Assembly (NCBI RefSeq): GCF_014196345.1
Contig: NZ_JACIDN010000009.1
Coordinates: 186,001 to 250,000, forward strand
DNA: 64,000 nucleotides
Origin: Methylobacterium brachythecii
GTDB taxonomy: Bacteria; Pseudomonadota; Alphaproteobacteria; Rhizobiales; Beijerinckiaceae
Direction: 5' to 3'
The notes beneath the pieces are model-generated. The model saw nothing but the letters and a program-made list of their open reading frames with translations. It did no database searches and was not told the DNA's origin. The position numbers were made by a program, and so were the translations under genes. Shown one piece after another: positions 37,781 through 47,726 of the stretch; position 1 is the stretch's first letter; every line of letters starts with the position of its first letter.

Positions 37781-38530
37781 CTATTCCGGCGGTGTCCGCG
37801 TCCTGCCGGCAAGTGCCTCGCGACCGAGATAAGCGAGGGCGCCGATCGTCATCGCCGCCAGGGCGAACCAGGTGAGCGCATAGACGAGATGCTCGTTGCG
37901 GAAACTGACGACGGTCAAGCCACCGACTGGCAGCAGTTCGGCATCGGCCCCCGCATCCGCGTCGACGAAATAGGGGGCCACCTCGCCGAGTCCGCGCGCC
38001 CCCGCGATCGCCGCTACGTCGCGGGAGTACCAGCGCTCGGTCGCCGGCTCGTTGGAGCGCAGGAAGCCGCCACCGGGCTCGCTGACGCGCAGGAGGCCCG
38101 TCAGCGTCACCGTGCCCAGTGGCTGCGACCAGCCGGCGGGATCGCGCCGTTCGGCCGGCACGAAGCCGCGATTGACCAGCACCGTGAAGCCGCGGTCTGA
38201 GCGGAGCGGGGTGAGCACCCAGAAGCCGCCCCCGAAGGCCGTTAGGGCCTGGACCAGGGTGGACCGATCATATTCGAACGTGCCGGTCAGACGCAGGTGC
38301 CGATAGGCGTCGGCCTCCTCCGTGATGGCCGGCCAATCGGCCGGTCCGGGCGCGGGGCGAGGCTCCGCCCGCACCCGCGCCTCGACGCGGGCGATCAGGT
38401 CGAGCTTCCAGGCCCGGCGCTGCACCTGCCAGATCCCGAGCCCGAGGAAGGCCGCGACGAGGAGCAGCCCGACCAGATTGATCGCGACGAGCGCGCCGCG
38501 TGAGCGGCGCGGCGTGGCTTCGTCCCCCAC
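37781..38530 (-). CDS. SURF1-family oxidase assembly protein
   Basis: Inner-membrane protein that helps insert haem into terminal oxidases. Two membrane helices flank a periplasmic domain: the first at about residues 14-32 (VAINLVGLLLVAAFLGLGIWQ, then QRRAWK) and the second near the C-terminus (LVYALTWFALAAMTIGALAYL). Conserved blocks include VLVNRGFVP and the HLVYALTWF end motif. The start is GTG at 38530, 12 bp after cyoD. Its place at the end of cyoABCD indicates a role in maturing this quinol oxidase. Confidence 0.92.
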   Translation of the reverse strand: MGDEATPRRSRGALVAINLVGLLLVAAFLGLGIWQVQRRAWKLDLIARVEARVRAEPRPAPGPADWPAITEEADAYRHLRLTGTFEYDRSTLVQALTAFGGGFWVLTPLRSDRGFTVLVNRGFVPAERRDPAGWSQPLGTVTLTGLLRVSEPGGGFLRSNEPATERWYSRDVAAIAGARGLGEVAPYFVDADAGADAELLPVGGLTVVSFRNEHLVYALTWFALAAMTIGALAYLGREALAGRTRTPPE

Positions 38531-38542
38531 GCCCCACCCGCC

Positions 38543-38926
38543 TCAAGGCTGATGGTGGAGCATGTCGTGCGGGGACATCGGCATCATGTTGGTGTTGAGG
38601 TGATGCATGACCCAGATCGAGCCGGTCAGCGTGATCACCACCAGCGTCACGGTGAAGATCAGAGCCAGAACGTTCCAGCCGCCCTCCGACTTGGTGTTCA
38701 GATGGAGGAAATAGACCATGTGCACGACGATCTGCACCACGGCGAAGGCCAGGATGAGGATCGTGGTCCAGACGGGGTTCTTCAGCACGTCGCCCATGAC
38801 GAGCCAGAATGGGATCGCCGTCAGGATGACCGACAGCACGAATCCGGTCATGTAGCTCTTGAAGCTGCCATGAGCCTGGCCGCCGTGGCCATGATCGTGA
38901 TGGGCTGCGTCGTGGGCGGCGCTCAT
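38543..38926 (-). CDS. cyoD: Cytochrome bo3 quinol oxidase subunit IV
   Basis: Small three-helix subunit of the Cyo ubiquinol oxidase, 127 residues. The N-terminal His-rich stretch is followed by SFKSYMTGFVLSVILTAIPFWLVM and two more helices (ILILAFAVVQIVVHMVYFLHL, and LIFTVTLVVITLTGSIWVMHHLN). ATG 38926 overlaps the cyoC stop (ATGA). Length and order match the family. Confidence 0.94.
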   Translation of the reverse strand: MSAAHDAAHHDHGHGGQAHGSFKSYMTGFVLSVILTAIPFWLVMGDVLKNPVWTTILILAFAVVQIVVHMVYFLHLNTKSEGGWNVLALIFTVTLVVITLTGSIWVMHHLNTNMMPMSPHDMLHHQP

Positions 38927-39546
38927 CGGACGACTCCCATCAGGTAGACGAAGGTGAACACGCCGATCCAGACGACGTCGAGGAAGTGCCAGAACATCGA
39001 CAGGCACATCAGCCGCCGCTTGTTCTCGGGGATCAGGCCGCGCTGGGCGGTCTGGATCATCAAGACGATCAACCAGACGATGCCGCAGCTGACGTGAAGG
39101 CCGTGGGTGCCGACCAGCGCGAAGAATGAGGATAGGAAAGCCGAGCGCTGCGGCGTCGCGCCCTCGTGGATCAGGTGCGAGAACTCGTAGAGCTCGATCC
39201 CGATGAAGGCCGCGCCGAACAGACCGGTGACGATCAGCCAGAGCTGCATCGCCTTGAGCGAGCCCTTCTCCATCTCCAGCATCGCGAAGCCGTAGGTGAT
39301 GGAGGAGAACAAGAGCATCGCGGTATTGAGTGCGACGAGCTTGAGGTCGAACAGGTCGATGGGCGAGGGGCCGGCCGCGTAGTTGCGGCCGAGCACGGCA
39401 TAGGTGGCGAACAGGACCGTGAAGATGAGGCAATCGCTCATCAGGTAGATCCAGAAGCCGAGCATCGTGCTCGGCTCGTGGGCGTGCTCCTCCGTCTCGT
39501 GGAAGACCGGAGCCTCGGCGGGCGCGGTGTCGGCGTGCATCGTCAT
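38923..39546 (-). CDS. cyoC: Cytochrome bo3 quinol oxidase subunit III
   Basis: Five-helix haem-copper oxidase subunit III of the quinol-oxidase type, 207 residues. Seen motifs include STMLGFWIYLMSDCLIFTVLFATYAVL, FIGIELYEFSHLIHEG, and GTHGLHVSCGIVWL. It lies 5 bp after cyoB and overlaps cyoD. Confidence 0.95.
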   Translation of the reverse strand: MTMHADTAPAEAPVFHETEEHAHEPSTMLGFWIYLMSDCLIFTVLFATYAVLGRNYAAGPSPIDLFDLKLVALNTAMLLFSSITYGFAMLEMEKGSLKAMQLWLIVTGLFGAAFIGIELYEFSHLIHEGATPQRSAFLSSFFALVGTHGLHVSCGIVWLIVLMIQTAQRGLIPENKRRLMCLSMFWHFLDVVWIGVFTFVYLMGVVR

Positions 39547-39551
39547 CGCTC

Positions 39552-41555
39552 TCAGGCCCGCGCGGCGAGCAGGGCGGTCCGCTCACCCTCGGTCCGCACG
39601 ACGGTGTCGGCCGGGATGTCGAAATCGCGGTTGTAGTTGAAGGTGTGCAGGATCGCCGTGGCGATCATGGCGACGAAGCTCAGGGCTGCCAGCCACCAGA
39701 TGTACCAGATCATGCCGAAGGAGAACGCCACGCTGAACGCCGCGATGATCGCGCCGGTGCCGGTATTCTTGGGCATGTGGATCGCCTTGAAGCCCTCGCG
39801 GGGACGCTCGTAGCCGCGCTGCTTCATGTCGTACCAGGCATCGAGATCGTGGATGCGCGGCGTGAAGGCGAAGTTGTAGTCGGGCGGCGGCGAGGAGGTC
39901 GACCACTCGAGCGTGCGGCCGCCCCACGGGTCGCCAGTGTGATCGCGCAGGGCCTCGCGGTTCCGGATCGAGACCGCGAACTGGATGATCATCGAGGCGA
40001 TGCCGATGGCGATCAGCCCGGCGCCGATGGCCGCGATCACGAACCAGATCTGGAGCGAGGGATCGTCGAAGTGGTTGGCGCGGCGGGTCACGCCCATCAG
40101 GCCGAGCAGGTAGAGCGGCATGAAGGCGAAGTAGAAGCCGATCGTCCAGAACCAGAACGACATCTTCCCCCAGAACGGGTCGAGCTTGAACCCGAAGGCC
40201 TTGGGCCACCAGTAGTTCACGCCGGCGAACATGCCGAACAGCACGCCGCCAATGATCACGTTGTGGAAGTGGGCGATCAGGAACAGCGAGTTGTGAAGCA
40301 CGAAGTCGGCCGGCGGCACGGCGAGCAGCACGCCGGTCATGCCGCCGATGGTGAAGGTCACCATGAAGCTGAGCGTCCACAGCATCGGCACCTCGAACCG
40401 GATGCGGCCGCGGAACATCGTGAACAGCCAGTTGAAGATCTTCGCGCCCGTCGGGATCGAGATGATCATCGTCGTGATGCCGAAGAACGAGTTCACGGAG
40501 GCGCCGGAGCCCATTGTGAAGAAGTGGTGCAGCCAGACGAGGTAGGAGAGGATGGTGATGACCACCGTGGCGTAGACCATCGACACGTAGCCGAAGAGCC
40601 GCTTGCCGCAGAAGGTCGAGGTCACCTCCGAGAACACACCAAAGGCGGGCAGGATGAGGATGTAGACCTCCGGATGACCCCAGATCCAGATGAGGTTGAA
40701 GTACATCATCGGGTTGCCGCCGAGGTCGTTCGTGAAGAAGTGCGTGCCGACGTAGCGGTCGAGGGTCAGCAGCGCGAGAACGGCGGAGAGGATCGGGAAG
40801 GCGGCGACGATCAGCACGTTCGTGCAGAGCGAGGTCCAGGTGAAGATCGGCAGCTTCATCATGGACATGCCCGGCGCGCGCATCTTCACGATGGTCGCGA
40901 CGAGGTTGATGCCGGAGAGCGTCGTTCCGATGCCGGCGATCTGCAGGCCCCAGATGTAGTAGTCGACGCCGACGCCCGGACTCATGTCCGCGCCGGAGAG
41001 CGGCGGATAGGCGAGCCAGCCGGTGCGGGCGAACTCACCGACGAAGAGCGAGATCATCACGGTGACGGCGCCCGACACCGTCATCCAGAACGAGAAGTTG
41101 TTCAGGAAGGGGAAGGCGACGTCGCGGGCGCCGATCTGCAGCGGCACGACGTAGTTCATCAGGCCGGTGACGAAGGGCATCGCCACGAAGAAGATCATGA
41201 TCACGCCGTGGGCGGAGAAGATCTGGTCGTAGTGGTGCGGGGGCAGGAAGCCCTCGTTCGCGCCGAAGGCCATGGATTGCTGGGCGCGCATCAGGAGCGC
41301 GTCGGCGAAGCCGCGCAGCAGCATGACGATCGCCAGGATGACGTACATGATGCCGATCTTCTTGTGATCGACGCTCGTCACCCAGTCGCGCCAGAGCGCG
41401 CCCCAGAAGCGGAAGTAGGTGATCGTGGCGAGCACGGCGAGGCCGGCCACGGCCACGCCCGCGAAGGTCACGAGCAGAATCGGCTCGTGATACGGGATGT
41501 CCTCAAGGGACAAGCGTCCGAAGATCAGCTTGTAGAGATCCGGGTCTGACAACAT
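39552..41555 (-). CDS. cyoB: Cytochrome bo3 quinol oxidase subunit I
   Basis: Catalytic subunit that carries haem b, haem o3 and CuB, reducing O2 to water and pumping protons. The 667-residue product shows [20 protein letters not shown] with a haem ligand His. [16 protein letters not shown] has the CuB His and cross-linked Tyr region, [11 protein letters not shown] holds the paired His, and [13 protein letters not shown] has the haem ligands. The KPKAFGF region and C-terminal extension are quinol-oxidase-like. It is the second gene of cyoABCD. Confidence 0.97.
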   Translation of the reverse strand: MLSDPDLYKLIFGRLSLEDIPYHEPILLVTFAGVAVAGLAVLATITYFRFWGALWRDWVTSVDHKKIGIMYVILAIVMLLRGFADALLMRAQQSMAFGANEGFLPPHHYDQIFSAHGVIMIFFVAMPFVTGLMNYVVPLQIGARDVAFPFLNNFSFWMTVSGAVTVMISLFVGEFARTGWLAYPPLSGADMSPGVGVDYYIWGLQIAGIGTTLSGINLVATIVKMRAPGMSMMKLPIFTWTSLCTNVLIVAAFPILSAVLALLTLDRYVGTHFFTNDLGGNPMMYFNLIWIWGHPEVYILILPAFGVFSEVTSTFCGKRLFGYVSMVYATVVITILSYLVWLHHFFTMGSGASVNSFFGITTMIISIPTGAKIFNWLFTMFRGRIRFEVPMLWTLSFMVTFTIGGMTGVLLAVPPADFVLHNSLFLIAHFHNVIIGGVLFGMFAGVNYWWPKAFGFKLDPFWGKMSFWFWTIGFYFAFMPLYLLGLMGVTRRANHFDDPSLQIWFVIAAIGAGLIAIGIASMIIQFAVSIRNREALRDHTGDPWGGRTLEWSTSSPPPDYNFAFTPRIHDLDAWYDMKQRGYERPREGFKAIHMPKNTGTGAIIAAFSVAFSFGMIWYIWWLAALSFVAMIATAILHTFNYNRDFDIPADTVVRTEGERTALLAARA

Positions 41556-41612
41556 GGGATCGGGTCGCTCAAGACATTCGGTGACGGATGCGCGGGCGTC
41601 GTCGCGCAGGCC

Positions 41613-42770
41613 CTAATGGTGGTGAAGCTGCATATCGCCGTGCGGAGCCTTGTCGCCCTCCGAGGCGCCGCCCTCGCTGCGCGGTGGCCGGCCAGTGGCC
41701 GGAACGGTGGCGCCGTTCGGCTCCTGACCCTGCTCCAGGCGGCGGTTGTCGTATTGCAGACGCTCGCGGTTCTCGTGGCTATCCTTGCCGCCACCGCCAT
41801 TGGCGTCGATGTGCATCATCTCGCTCATGCACATCTTGCCGGGCTGGGCGCACATGTTGAGGATCGCCGAATAGAGGCCGCCTTCGACGCTCTTGTAGAA
41901 GCGCGGGGCCACGCCCTCACTCGGCTTCTCGAGCTCGAGATAGGCCTCGCGGGTCAGGTCGGTGCCCTTCTCCTTGGTCTTGGCAACCCAGGCGTCGAAT
42001 TCCTCCGGCTTGAGGCCGTGGAACTTGAAGGTCATCCGTGAGAATCCGCTGCCGCTGTATTGCGAGGCGAGGCCGTCATAGACGCCCTCCTTGTTGATCA
42101 CCGCGTGCAGCTTCGTCTCCATGCCCGGCATCGCGTAGATCATGCCGGCGAGCGCAGGAACGTAGAAGGCGTTCATCACGGAGGTCGCCGTGAGCTTGAA
42201 GCTCAACGGCCGGTCGACCGGCGCAGCGAGCTCGTTCACCGTGGCGATACCGAGTTCGGGGTAGAAGAACAGCCACTTCCAATCGAGCGCCACCGCCTCG
42301 ACCTGGAGCGGCTTGACGTCGGCCGGGATCGGACGGTTCGGCGCGAGACGCCCGAGCGGTCGGAACGGATCGAGCGTGTGGGTGCTGATCCAGGTCAGTG
42401 CGCCGAGCGCGATGATGATGAGCAGCGGAGCCGTCCAGATCACCACTTCGAGCTGGGTCGAGTGGTGCCAGTCGGGGCGGTAGGTCGCGTTCTCGTTGGA
42501 GGCCCGGTAGCGCCAGGCGAACCAGAGCGTCAGACCGATCACCGGCAGGATGATCAGCAGCATCAGGCCCATCGAGGCCAGGACGAGGTTGCGCTGCTGC
42601 AGCGCCACGTCGCCCGAGGGCTGCATCACGACGAAGTTGCAGCCCGAGAGCAGCAGGAACAGCGGTGGCAGCACGAGCGCCTGTAGGAGCCGGCGCGTCG
42701 AGGCCGCCGGCCCGCGGCGATGCCGGACGGGGGAGGGGCTTGGCAGGGTGTTCGGGGCAGGGGTGGCCAC
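41613..42770 (-). CDS. cyoA: Cytochrome bo3 quinol oxidase subunit II
   Basis: Lipoprotein subunit II with a cupredoxin fold that lacks CuA. The signal ends in lipobox LLSGC (Cys44), followed by two membrane helices (LASMGLMLLIILPVIGLTLWFAW, then LEVVIWTAPLLIIIALGALTW). DWKWLFFYPELGIATVNE and NAFYVPALAGMIYAMPGM mark the domain. At 385 residues it is longer than usual. The extra part is a low-complexity C-terminal tail rich in Gly, Glu, Asn and His after MCMSEMMHIDANGG. The start is GTG at 42770. Confidence 0.95.
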   Translation of the reverse strand: MATPAPNTLPSPSPVRHRRGPAASTRRLLQALVLPPLFLLLSGCNFVVMQPSGDVALQQRNLVLASMGLMLLIILPVIGLTLWFAWRYRASNENATYRPDWHHSTQLEVVIWTAPLLIIIALGALTWISTHTLDPFRPLGRLAPNRPIPADVKPLQVEAVALDWKWLFFYPELGIATVNELAAPVDRPLSFKLTATSVMNAFYVPALAGMIYAMPGMETKLHAVINKEGVYDGLASQYSGSGFSRMTFKFHGLKPEEFDAWVAKTKEKGTDLTREAYLELEKPSEGVAPRFYKSVEGGLYSAILNMCAQPGKMCMSEMMHIDANGGGGKDSHENRERLQYDNRRLEQGQEPNGATVPATGRPPRSEGGASEGDKAPHGDMQLHHH

Positions 42771-42865
42771 GGGACGTCAGACCCATTCTTTGCCGCTAGC
42801 CGGCGCGGCGCTTCCTATCGGCGAGGAGGGCGGCGCGAGGGCGCCGCCCGGATGGCGCGTGCGCT

Positions 42866-44203
42866 CTACATCTGGCGCATCTCGGAGCGGTCGAGCGACA
42901 GCGCCAGCAGCGACGCGGCAGCACCCGACAGCAGATACAGGCCGACCATGGCGAGTCCGTAACGGCTGGCCAGGAACAGCACGACCAGGGGCGCGAAGCC
43001 GGCGCCGAACATCCAAGCGAGGTCAGAGGTCAGAGCCGCGCCGGTATAGCGGTAGCGCGCGCCGAGCCGCGAGGTCACGGCGCCGGCGGTCTGGCCATAG
43101 GCGAGGCCGAGCAGCATGAAGCCGACATTGACGTACATCGTCTGGCCGATGGCGCTCTCGCCGAAGATCAGCGGCGCGATGATGCTGCCGAGCGCGAACA
43201 GGGCGATCAGACCGGAGCTGAGAAGCAGCGTGTTGCGGCGGCCGATCTGGTCTGCGATCAGGCCGGAGGCGGCGATGGCGCCGGCGCAGACGATGGCGCC
43301 CGAGCATTGCACGATCAGGAACTCGCCGGCGGGCCGGTCCGCGAACAGCGAGAGCCAGCTGATCGGGAAGATCGTCACGAGGTGGAACAGCGCGAAGGCG
43401 GCCAGTGGCACGAAGGCGCCGATCCAGACGTCGAGGGCATGCCGACGGATCAGCTCGAAGATCGGCACCGGCTCCAGCGAGCGCTGTCCCATCAGCGCCT
43501 TGAACTCGTCTGAGGCGACGATGCTCAGCCGCGCGAACAGGGCCACCACGTTGATCGTGAAGGCGCAGTAGAACGGGAAGCGCCAGCCCCAGTCGAGGAA
43601 GTCCTCGGACGAGAGGTTGACGAGGAAGAACGAGAACAGCAGCCCCGCCACGATGAAGCCGAGCGGCGCGCCGAGCTGCGGGATCATTGCGTACCAGCCG
43701 CGCCGATCCGGCGGCGCGTTCAGCGCGAGCAGCGAGGCGAGGCCGTCCCAGGCACCGGCCAGCGCGAGGCCCTGCGCGATGCGCAGAGCCGCGAGCAGCC
43801 AGATCGAGGCATAGCCGATGCTGGCGTAGCTCGGCAGGAAGCTGATCGCCGCCGTCGATCCACCGAGCAGGAACAGGGCAATCGTCAGCTTGACGCTTCG
43901 GCCGTGCCGCCGGTCGACGGCCATGAAGATCACGGTGCCGAACGGGCGAGCGACGAAGGCCAGTGCGAAGACGGCAAAGGAATACAGCGTCGCGGTGAGC
44001 TGGTCCGGCTCGAAGGAGAAGAACACCTTCGGGAAGACCAGCACCGAGGCGATGCCGAAAACGAAGAAGTCGAAATATTCGGAGGCGCGGCCGATCACGA
44101 CGCCGATGGCGATCTCGCCCGGCGCGACCTTATGATCGGTATGGACCTGCCGCGCGTCGTGTTCGAGCGCGGCGGAATGGGCCAGGGAAGGCTCGATGGA
44201 CAT
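42866..44203 (-). CDS. MFS transporter (metabolite:H+ symporter type)
   Basis: Twelve-helix secondary transporter of 445 residues. The loop 2-3 signature is RPFGTVIFMAVDRRHGRSVKL, and the helix 4-5 region ALRIAQGLALAGAWDGLASLLA is present. This layout is seen in the metabolite:H+ symporter group that moves organic acids or osmolytes. The substrate is not predictable. It is transcribed toward cyoA but ends 95 bp before it, so joint transcription with cyo is possible but unproven. Confidence 0.85.
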   Translation of the reverse strand: MSIEPSLAHSAALEHDARQVHTDHKVAPGEIAIGVVIGRASEYFDFFVFGIASVLVFPKVFFSFEPDQLTATLYSFAVFALAFVARPFGTVIFMAVDRRHGRSVKLTIALFLLGGSTAAISFLPSYASIGYASIWLLAALRIAQGLALAGAWDGLASLLALNAPPDRRGWYAMIPQLGAPLGFIVAGLLFSFFLVNLSSEDFLDWGWRFPFYCAFTINVVALFARLSIVASDEFKALMGQRSLEPVPIFELIRRHALDVWIGAFVPLAAFALFHLVTIFPISWLSLFADRPAGEFLIVQCSGAIVCAGAIAASGLIADQIGRRNTLLLSSGLIALFALGSIIAPLIFGESAIGQTMYVNVGFMLLGLAYGQTAGAVTSRLGARYRYTGAALTSDLAWMFGAGFAPLVVLFLASRYGLAMVGLYLLSGAAASLLALSLDRSEMRQM

Positions 44204-44452
44204 CGCGGGCGACCGGCTTGCTCAGAGGGACGTGCGAACGCACCGCCTCGTGCGGCATCCCTATGCCTAGCGCAATGGTCCCTATTGGCAAACGGGGCAT
44301 GTGTTCGCTGCAGTGCAACCGCGACGATCTGCGGCGGCATGCTCGGCTTGCAGGGGTAAGCCCCTCAGCGGCCCGCTCTTGCGGTTGCGCCATCCGCGAG
44401 ACGACCGGGGCATCGATGGCCCCGGCTCGCCGTTCCGGTCGATTCGCTCCGC

Positions 44453-46279
44453 TCAGGCCGAGCGAGGATGCGGCTTCTTGGGCATGTAGAGGTCGGTGAT
44501 CGTGCCCTCGAAGGCCTCGGCCGCCATGCCGACCGTCTCCGACAGGGTCGGATGCGGGTGGATGGTCAGCCCGATATCCTCGGCATCCGCGCCCAGTTCG
44601 ATGGCGAGCGCCGCCTCGGCGATCAGGTCGCCGGCAGACGGGCCGACGATGCCGCACCCGACGATCCTGTCGGTAGCCTCGTTGAACAGCACCTTGGTGA
44701 TGCCCTCGTCACGGCCGAGCGAGAGCGAACGCCCCGAGGCCGCCCACGGGAAAACACCCTTCCCGACCTTGATGCCCTTGGCCTTGGCCTCGTTCTCGGT
44801 GAGGCCGACCCAGGCCACCTCGGGATCGGTATAGGCCACCGAGGGGATCACCTTGGCGTCGAAGAAGCTGTTCTTGCCCGACGCGGTCTCGGCCGCGACC
44901 TTGCCCTCGTGCACCGCCTTGTGGGCCAGCATGGGCTGGCCGACGACGTCTCCGATGGCGAAGATGTGCGGCACGTTGGTGCGCATCTGCTTGTCGACGG
45001 CGATGAAGCCGCGCTCGTCGACCACGACGCCGGCCTTGTCCGCGGCGATGAGCTTGCCGTTGGGACGGCGCCCGACCGAGACGAGGATCTTGTCGAAGGT
45101 GTCGGTGGCCGGCGCCGTGCCGCCCTCGAAGGTGACCTTCAGGCCTTCCGGCGTCGCCTCGACATTGGTGACTTTCGCCTTGAGGTGGATAGCCTCGTAT
45201 TGTTTGCCGATCCGCTTGAAGAGCGGCGTGACGATGTCCTTGTCGGCGCCTGGGATGATCTGGTCCATCAGCTCGACGATCGTCACCTTGGCGCCGAGCG
45301 CGTGATAGACCGTCGCCATCTCCAGGCCGATGATGCCGCCGCCGATCACGAGCAGGCGCTTCGGGATGCCGTCGAGTTCGAGCGCGCCGGTGGAGTCGAT
45401 CACCCGCGGATCGTCGTGCGGGATGAACGGCATCTGGATCGGCTCGGAGCCGGCGGCGATGATCGCCTGGTCGAAGCCGATGACCTTCTTCGTACCTTCG
45501 TGCTCGACCTCGATCTGGTTCGGGCTGACGAAGCGGCCGGTACCGGTGACCACCGTGACCTTGCGCTGCTTGGCCAAGCCGCCGAGGCCGCCGGTCAGGC
45601 GCTTGACCACGCCGTCCTTCCACTCGCGCAGCTTGTCGATGTCGATCTGCGGCGCGGTGAAGCTGATGCCGTGGGCGGCCATGGCATGGGTCTCGTCGAT
45701 GACCTTGGCCGCGTGCAGCAGCGCCTTCGACGGGATGCAGCCGACATTGAGGCAGACGCCGCCGAGCATCGGCCAGCGCTCGATGAGCACGACCTTCTTT
45801 CCGAGATCGGCTGCGCGGAAGGCCGCGGTGTAGCCGCCGGGGCCGGCGCCGAGCACCAGCACCTCGGCATGCATATCTTCGCCGGCCACGGGAGCCGCGG
45901 CCTGCGGAGCCGGGGCCGCTGGAGCAGAGCCGCCCGCCGCACCGGCGGCAGAGGAGCCGTAGCCGGCTTGCCCCTCGCCCGCGCCGTGGCCTGCAGCGGC
46001 CGGAGCCGATGCTGCGACACCCGGCTTCGGCGCGCCGCTTCCGGCGGTCTCGGCCATCACCAGGATGAGGTCGCCCTCGGTGACCGTGTCGCCCGGCTTG
46101 ACCTTCACCTCGGCCACCGTCCCGGCGACCGGGGAGGGGATGTCCATGGTGGCTTTGTCGGATTCGAGAACGATCAGCACGTCGTCGACCGAGACCTGGT
46201 CGCCCGCGCTGACGCTCACCTCGATCACCGGGACGTTCTTGAAATCGCCGATGTCGGGAAGTTTGACCTCGTTGCTCAT
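44453..46279 (-). CDS. lpdA: Dihydrolipoyl dehydrogenase with N-terminal lipoyl domain (PDH E3)
   Basis: E3 flavoprotein that reoxidises the dihydrolipoyl groups of the pyruvate dehydrogenase complex with NAD+. Residues 1-80 are a lipoyl domain with acceptor Lys42 in ESDKATMD, followed by an Ala/Pro-rich linker to about residue 133. The E3 core has LGAGPGGYTAAFRAADLG, redox cysteines 176 and 181 in GGVCLNVGCIPSK, a second NAD fold IGGGIIGLEMATVY, and the C-terminal HPHPTLSE with the active His. Third gene of aceE-aceF-lpdA, 53 bp after aceF. AGG repeats precede its ATG. Confidence 0.95.
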   Translation of the reverse strand: MSNEVKLPDIGDFKNVPVIEVSVSAGDQVSVDDVLIVLESDKATMDIPSPVAGTVAEVKVKPGDTVTEGDLILVMAETAGSGAPKPGVAASAPAAAGHGAGEGQAGYGSSAAGAAGGSAPAAPAPQAAAPVAGEDMHAEVLVLGAGPGGYTAAFRAADLGKKVVLIERWPMLGGVCLNVGCIPSKALLHAAKVIDETHAMAAHGISFTAPQIDIDKLREWKDGVVKRLTGGLGGLAKQRKVTVVTGTGRFVSPNQIEVEHEGTKKVIGFDQAIIAAGSEPIQMPFIPHDDPRVIDSTGALELDGIPKRLLVIGGGIIGLEMATVYHALGAKVTIVELMDQIIPGADKDIVTPLFKRIGKQYEAIHLKAKVTNVEATPEGLKVTFEGGTAPATDTFDKILVSVGRRPNGKLIAADKAGVVVDERGFIAVDKQMRTNVPHIFAIGDVVGQPMLAHKAVHEGKVAAETASGKNSFFDAKVIPSVAYTDPEVAWVGLTENEAKAKGIKVGKGVFPWAASGRSLSLGRDEGITKVLFNEATDRIVGCGIVGPSAGDLIAEAALAIELGADAEDIGLTIHPHPTLSETVGMAAEAFEGTITDLYMPKKPHPRSA

Positions 46280-46332
46280 TGCCTCACCTCACGCCTTGTC
46301 AGCCGTATCCGTGGATTCGTGCGATCGCCCCG

Positions 46333-47619
46333 TCAGACGACGAGGCGGCGGACGTCCTCTAGGACGTGGGCGAGGTGGCGGGTGAAGCGCGCGCCGAGCG
46401 CTCCATCGATGACGCGGTGGTCGTAGGAGACGTTCAGCGGCAGGATCAGGCGCGGCTTGAACTCCGTGCCGTCCCAGACCGGCTGCATCTTCGAGCGCGG
46501 CACGCCGAGGATGGCGACCTCGGGCGCGTTCACCAGCGGCGTGAAGTTGGTGCCACCGATGCCGCCCAGGCTCGAGATCGAGAAGGTCGCGCCCTGCATG
46601 TCGGAGGCGCCGAGTTTGCCGTCGCGCGCCTTCTTCGAGATCGCGCCGAGATCCTGGCTAATCTCGATGATGCCCTTGCGGTCGGCATCCTTGATCACCG
46701 GCACGACGAGACCGTCGGGCGTGTCCACCGCGACGCCGATGTTGAAATACTTCTTGAGGATCAGAGATTCCTTGTCGGGGCTCAGCGAGGAGTTGAACTC
46801 CGGGTACTGGCGCAGCGCCGAGACCGCGGCCTTGATCAGGAAGGCGAGCAGCGTGACGCGGTAGCCCTTCTCCTTGCCGGCGGTGTCGAGTTCCTTACGG
46901 TACTTGTCGGTGTCGGTGATGTCCGACTCGTCCGTATGGGTGACGAGCGGCACGTTGAGCCAGGCCCGGTGCAGGTGCGGGCCGGAGATCTTCTTGATCC
47001 GCACCAGAGGCTTGGTCTCGATCGGACCGAATTTCGAGAAATCGACCGCGGGGATCTCGGGGATGCCCATGCCGCCCGACGCCATGACCGCGCCGCCGCC
47101 GGCCGCGGGACCGGCCGAGCGGGTCAGCTGGCCCTTCACGTCGTCCTTGGTGATGCGGCCCTTCTCGCCGGTGCCCTTCACGCCGTTGAGGTCGATCCCG
47201 AGCTCGCGCGCGATGCGGCGCACGGCCGGGCTCGCATGGACGTTCGAAAAATCGGGCATGTTTGAGGCCGGCGCCTGAGCAGCCGGCGCGGCGGGAGCTG
47301 GAGTCGAAGCGGCGGCCGGAGCCGGCTCCTGCTTGGCGGCCACGGCCGCGGTATCCGCCGCCGCCAGGGCCGAGGCGCTGGCGCCTTCACCCTTGAGCAG
47401 CAGGATCGGAGCGCCTTCGCTGACCTTGTCGCCGATCTTGATCAGGATCTTCTCGACCACGCCCGCCTGCGGGGAGGGGACGTCCATCGTCGCCTTATCG
47501 GATTCAAGCGAGACCAGCGGGTCGTCCGGCCCGATCGTGTCGCCTTCCTTCACGAAGATCTCGATGATCGGGATGTCCGCGAAATCGCCGATGTCGGGAA
47601 TCTTGACCTCAATACCCAC
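46333..47619 (-). CDS. aceF: Pyruvate dehydrogenase E2, dihydrolipoyl acetyltransferase
   Basis: Core of the PDH complex. One lipoyl domain (Lys42 in ESDKATMD) is followed by an Ala/Pro linker, the subunit-binding domain HASPAVRRIARELGIDLNGVKGTGEKGRI, and the catalytic domain ending in SYDHRVIDGALGARF with the active His and Asp. GTG 47619 is chosen because GAGGGAG lies 7-8 bp upstream and the protein then begins GIEVKIPDIGDF. A longer reading from 47670 adds 17 unrelated residues. One lipoyl domain, rather than the three of E. coli, gives a protein of 428 residues. Confidence 0.95.
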   Translation of the reverse strand: MGIEVKIPDIGDFADIPIIEIFVKEGDTIGPDDPLVSLESDKATMDVPSPQAGVVEKILIKIGDKVSEGAPILLLKGEGASASALAAADTAAVAAKQEPAPAAASTPAPAAPAAQAPASNMPDFSNVHASPAVRRIARELGIDLNGVKGTGEKGRITKDDVKGQLTRSAGPAAGGGAVMASGGMGIPEIPAVDFSKFGPIETKPLVRIKKISGPHLHRAWLNVPLVTHTDESDITDTDKYRKELDTAGKEKGYRVTLLAFLIKAAVSALRQYPEFNSSLSPDKESLILKKYFNIGVAVDTPDGLVVPVIKDADRKGIIEISQDLGAISKKARDGKLGASDMQGATFSISSLGGIGGTNFTPLVNAPEVAILGVPRSKMQPVWDGTEFKPRLILPLNVSYDHRVIDGALGARFTRHLAHVLEDVRRLVV

Positions 47620-47726
47620 GTGCAATCTCCCTCGTCGACGGGTCTCTGCTGGACCCTGGGATCCGTCCAAGCGCTTTCAGGTGGTCCGTCCCGGACAGGG
47701 GTCCGGGACGTGTTCGGGCGACGGGA

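Noticed and set aside
39645-41549. Forward-strand open frame of 634 codons opposite cyoB
   Set aside because: Product is a His/Arg/Glu-rich low-complexity chain; cyoB on the reverse strand is unambiguous.
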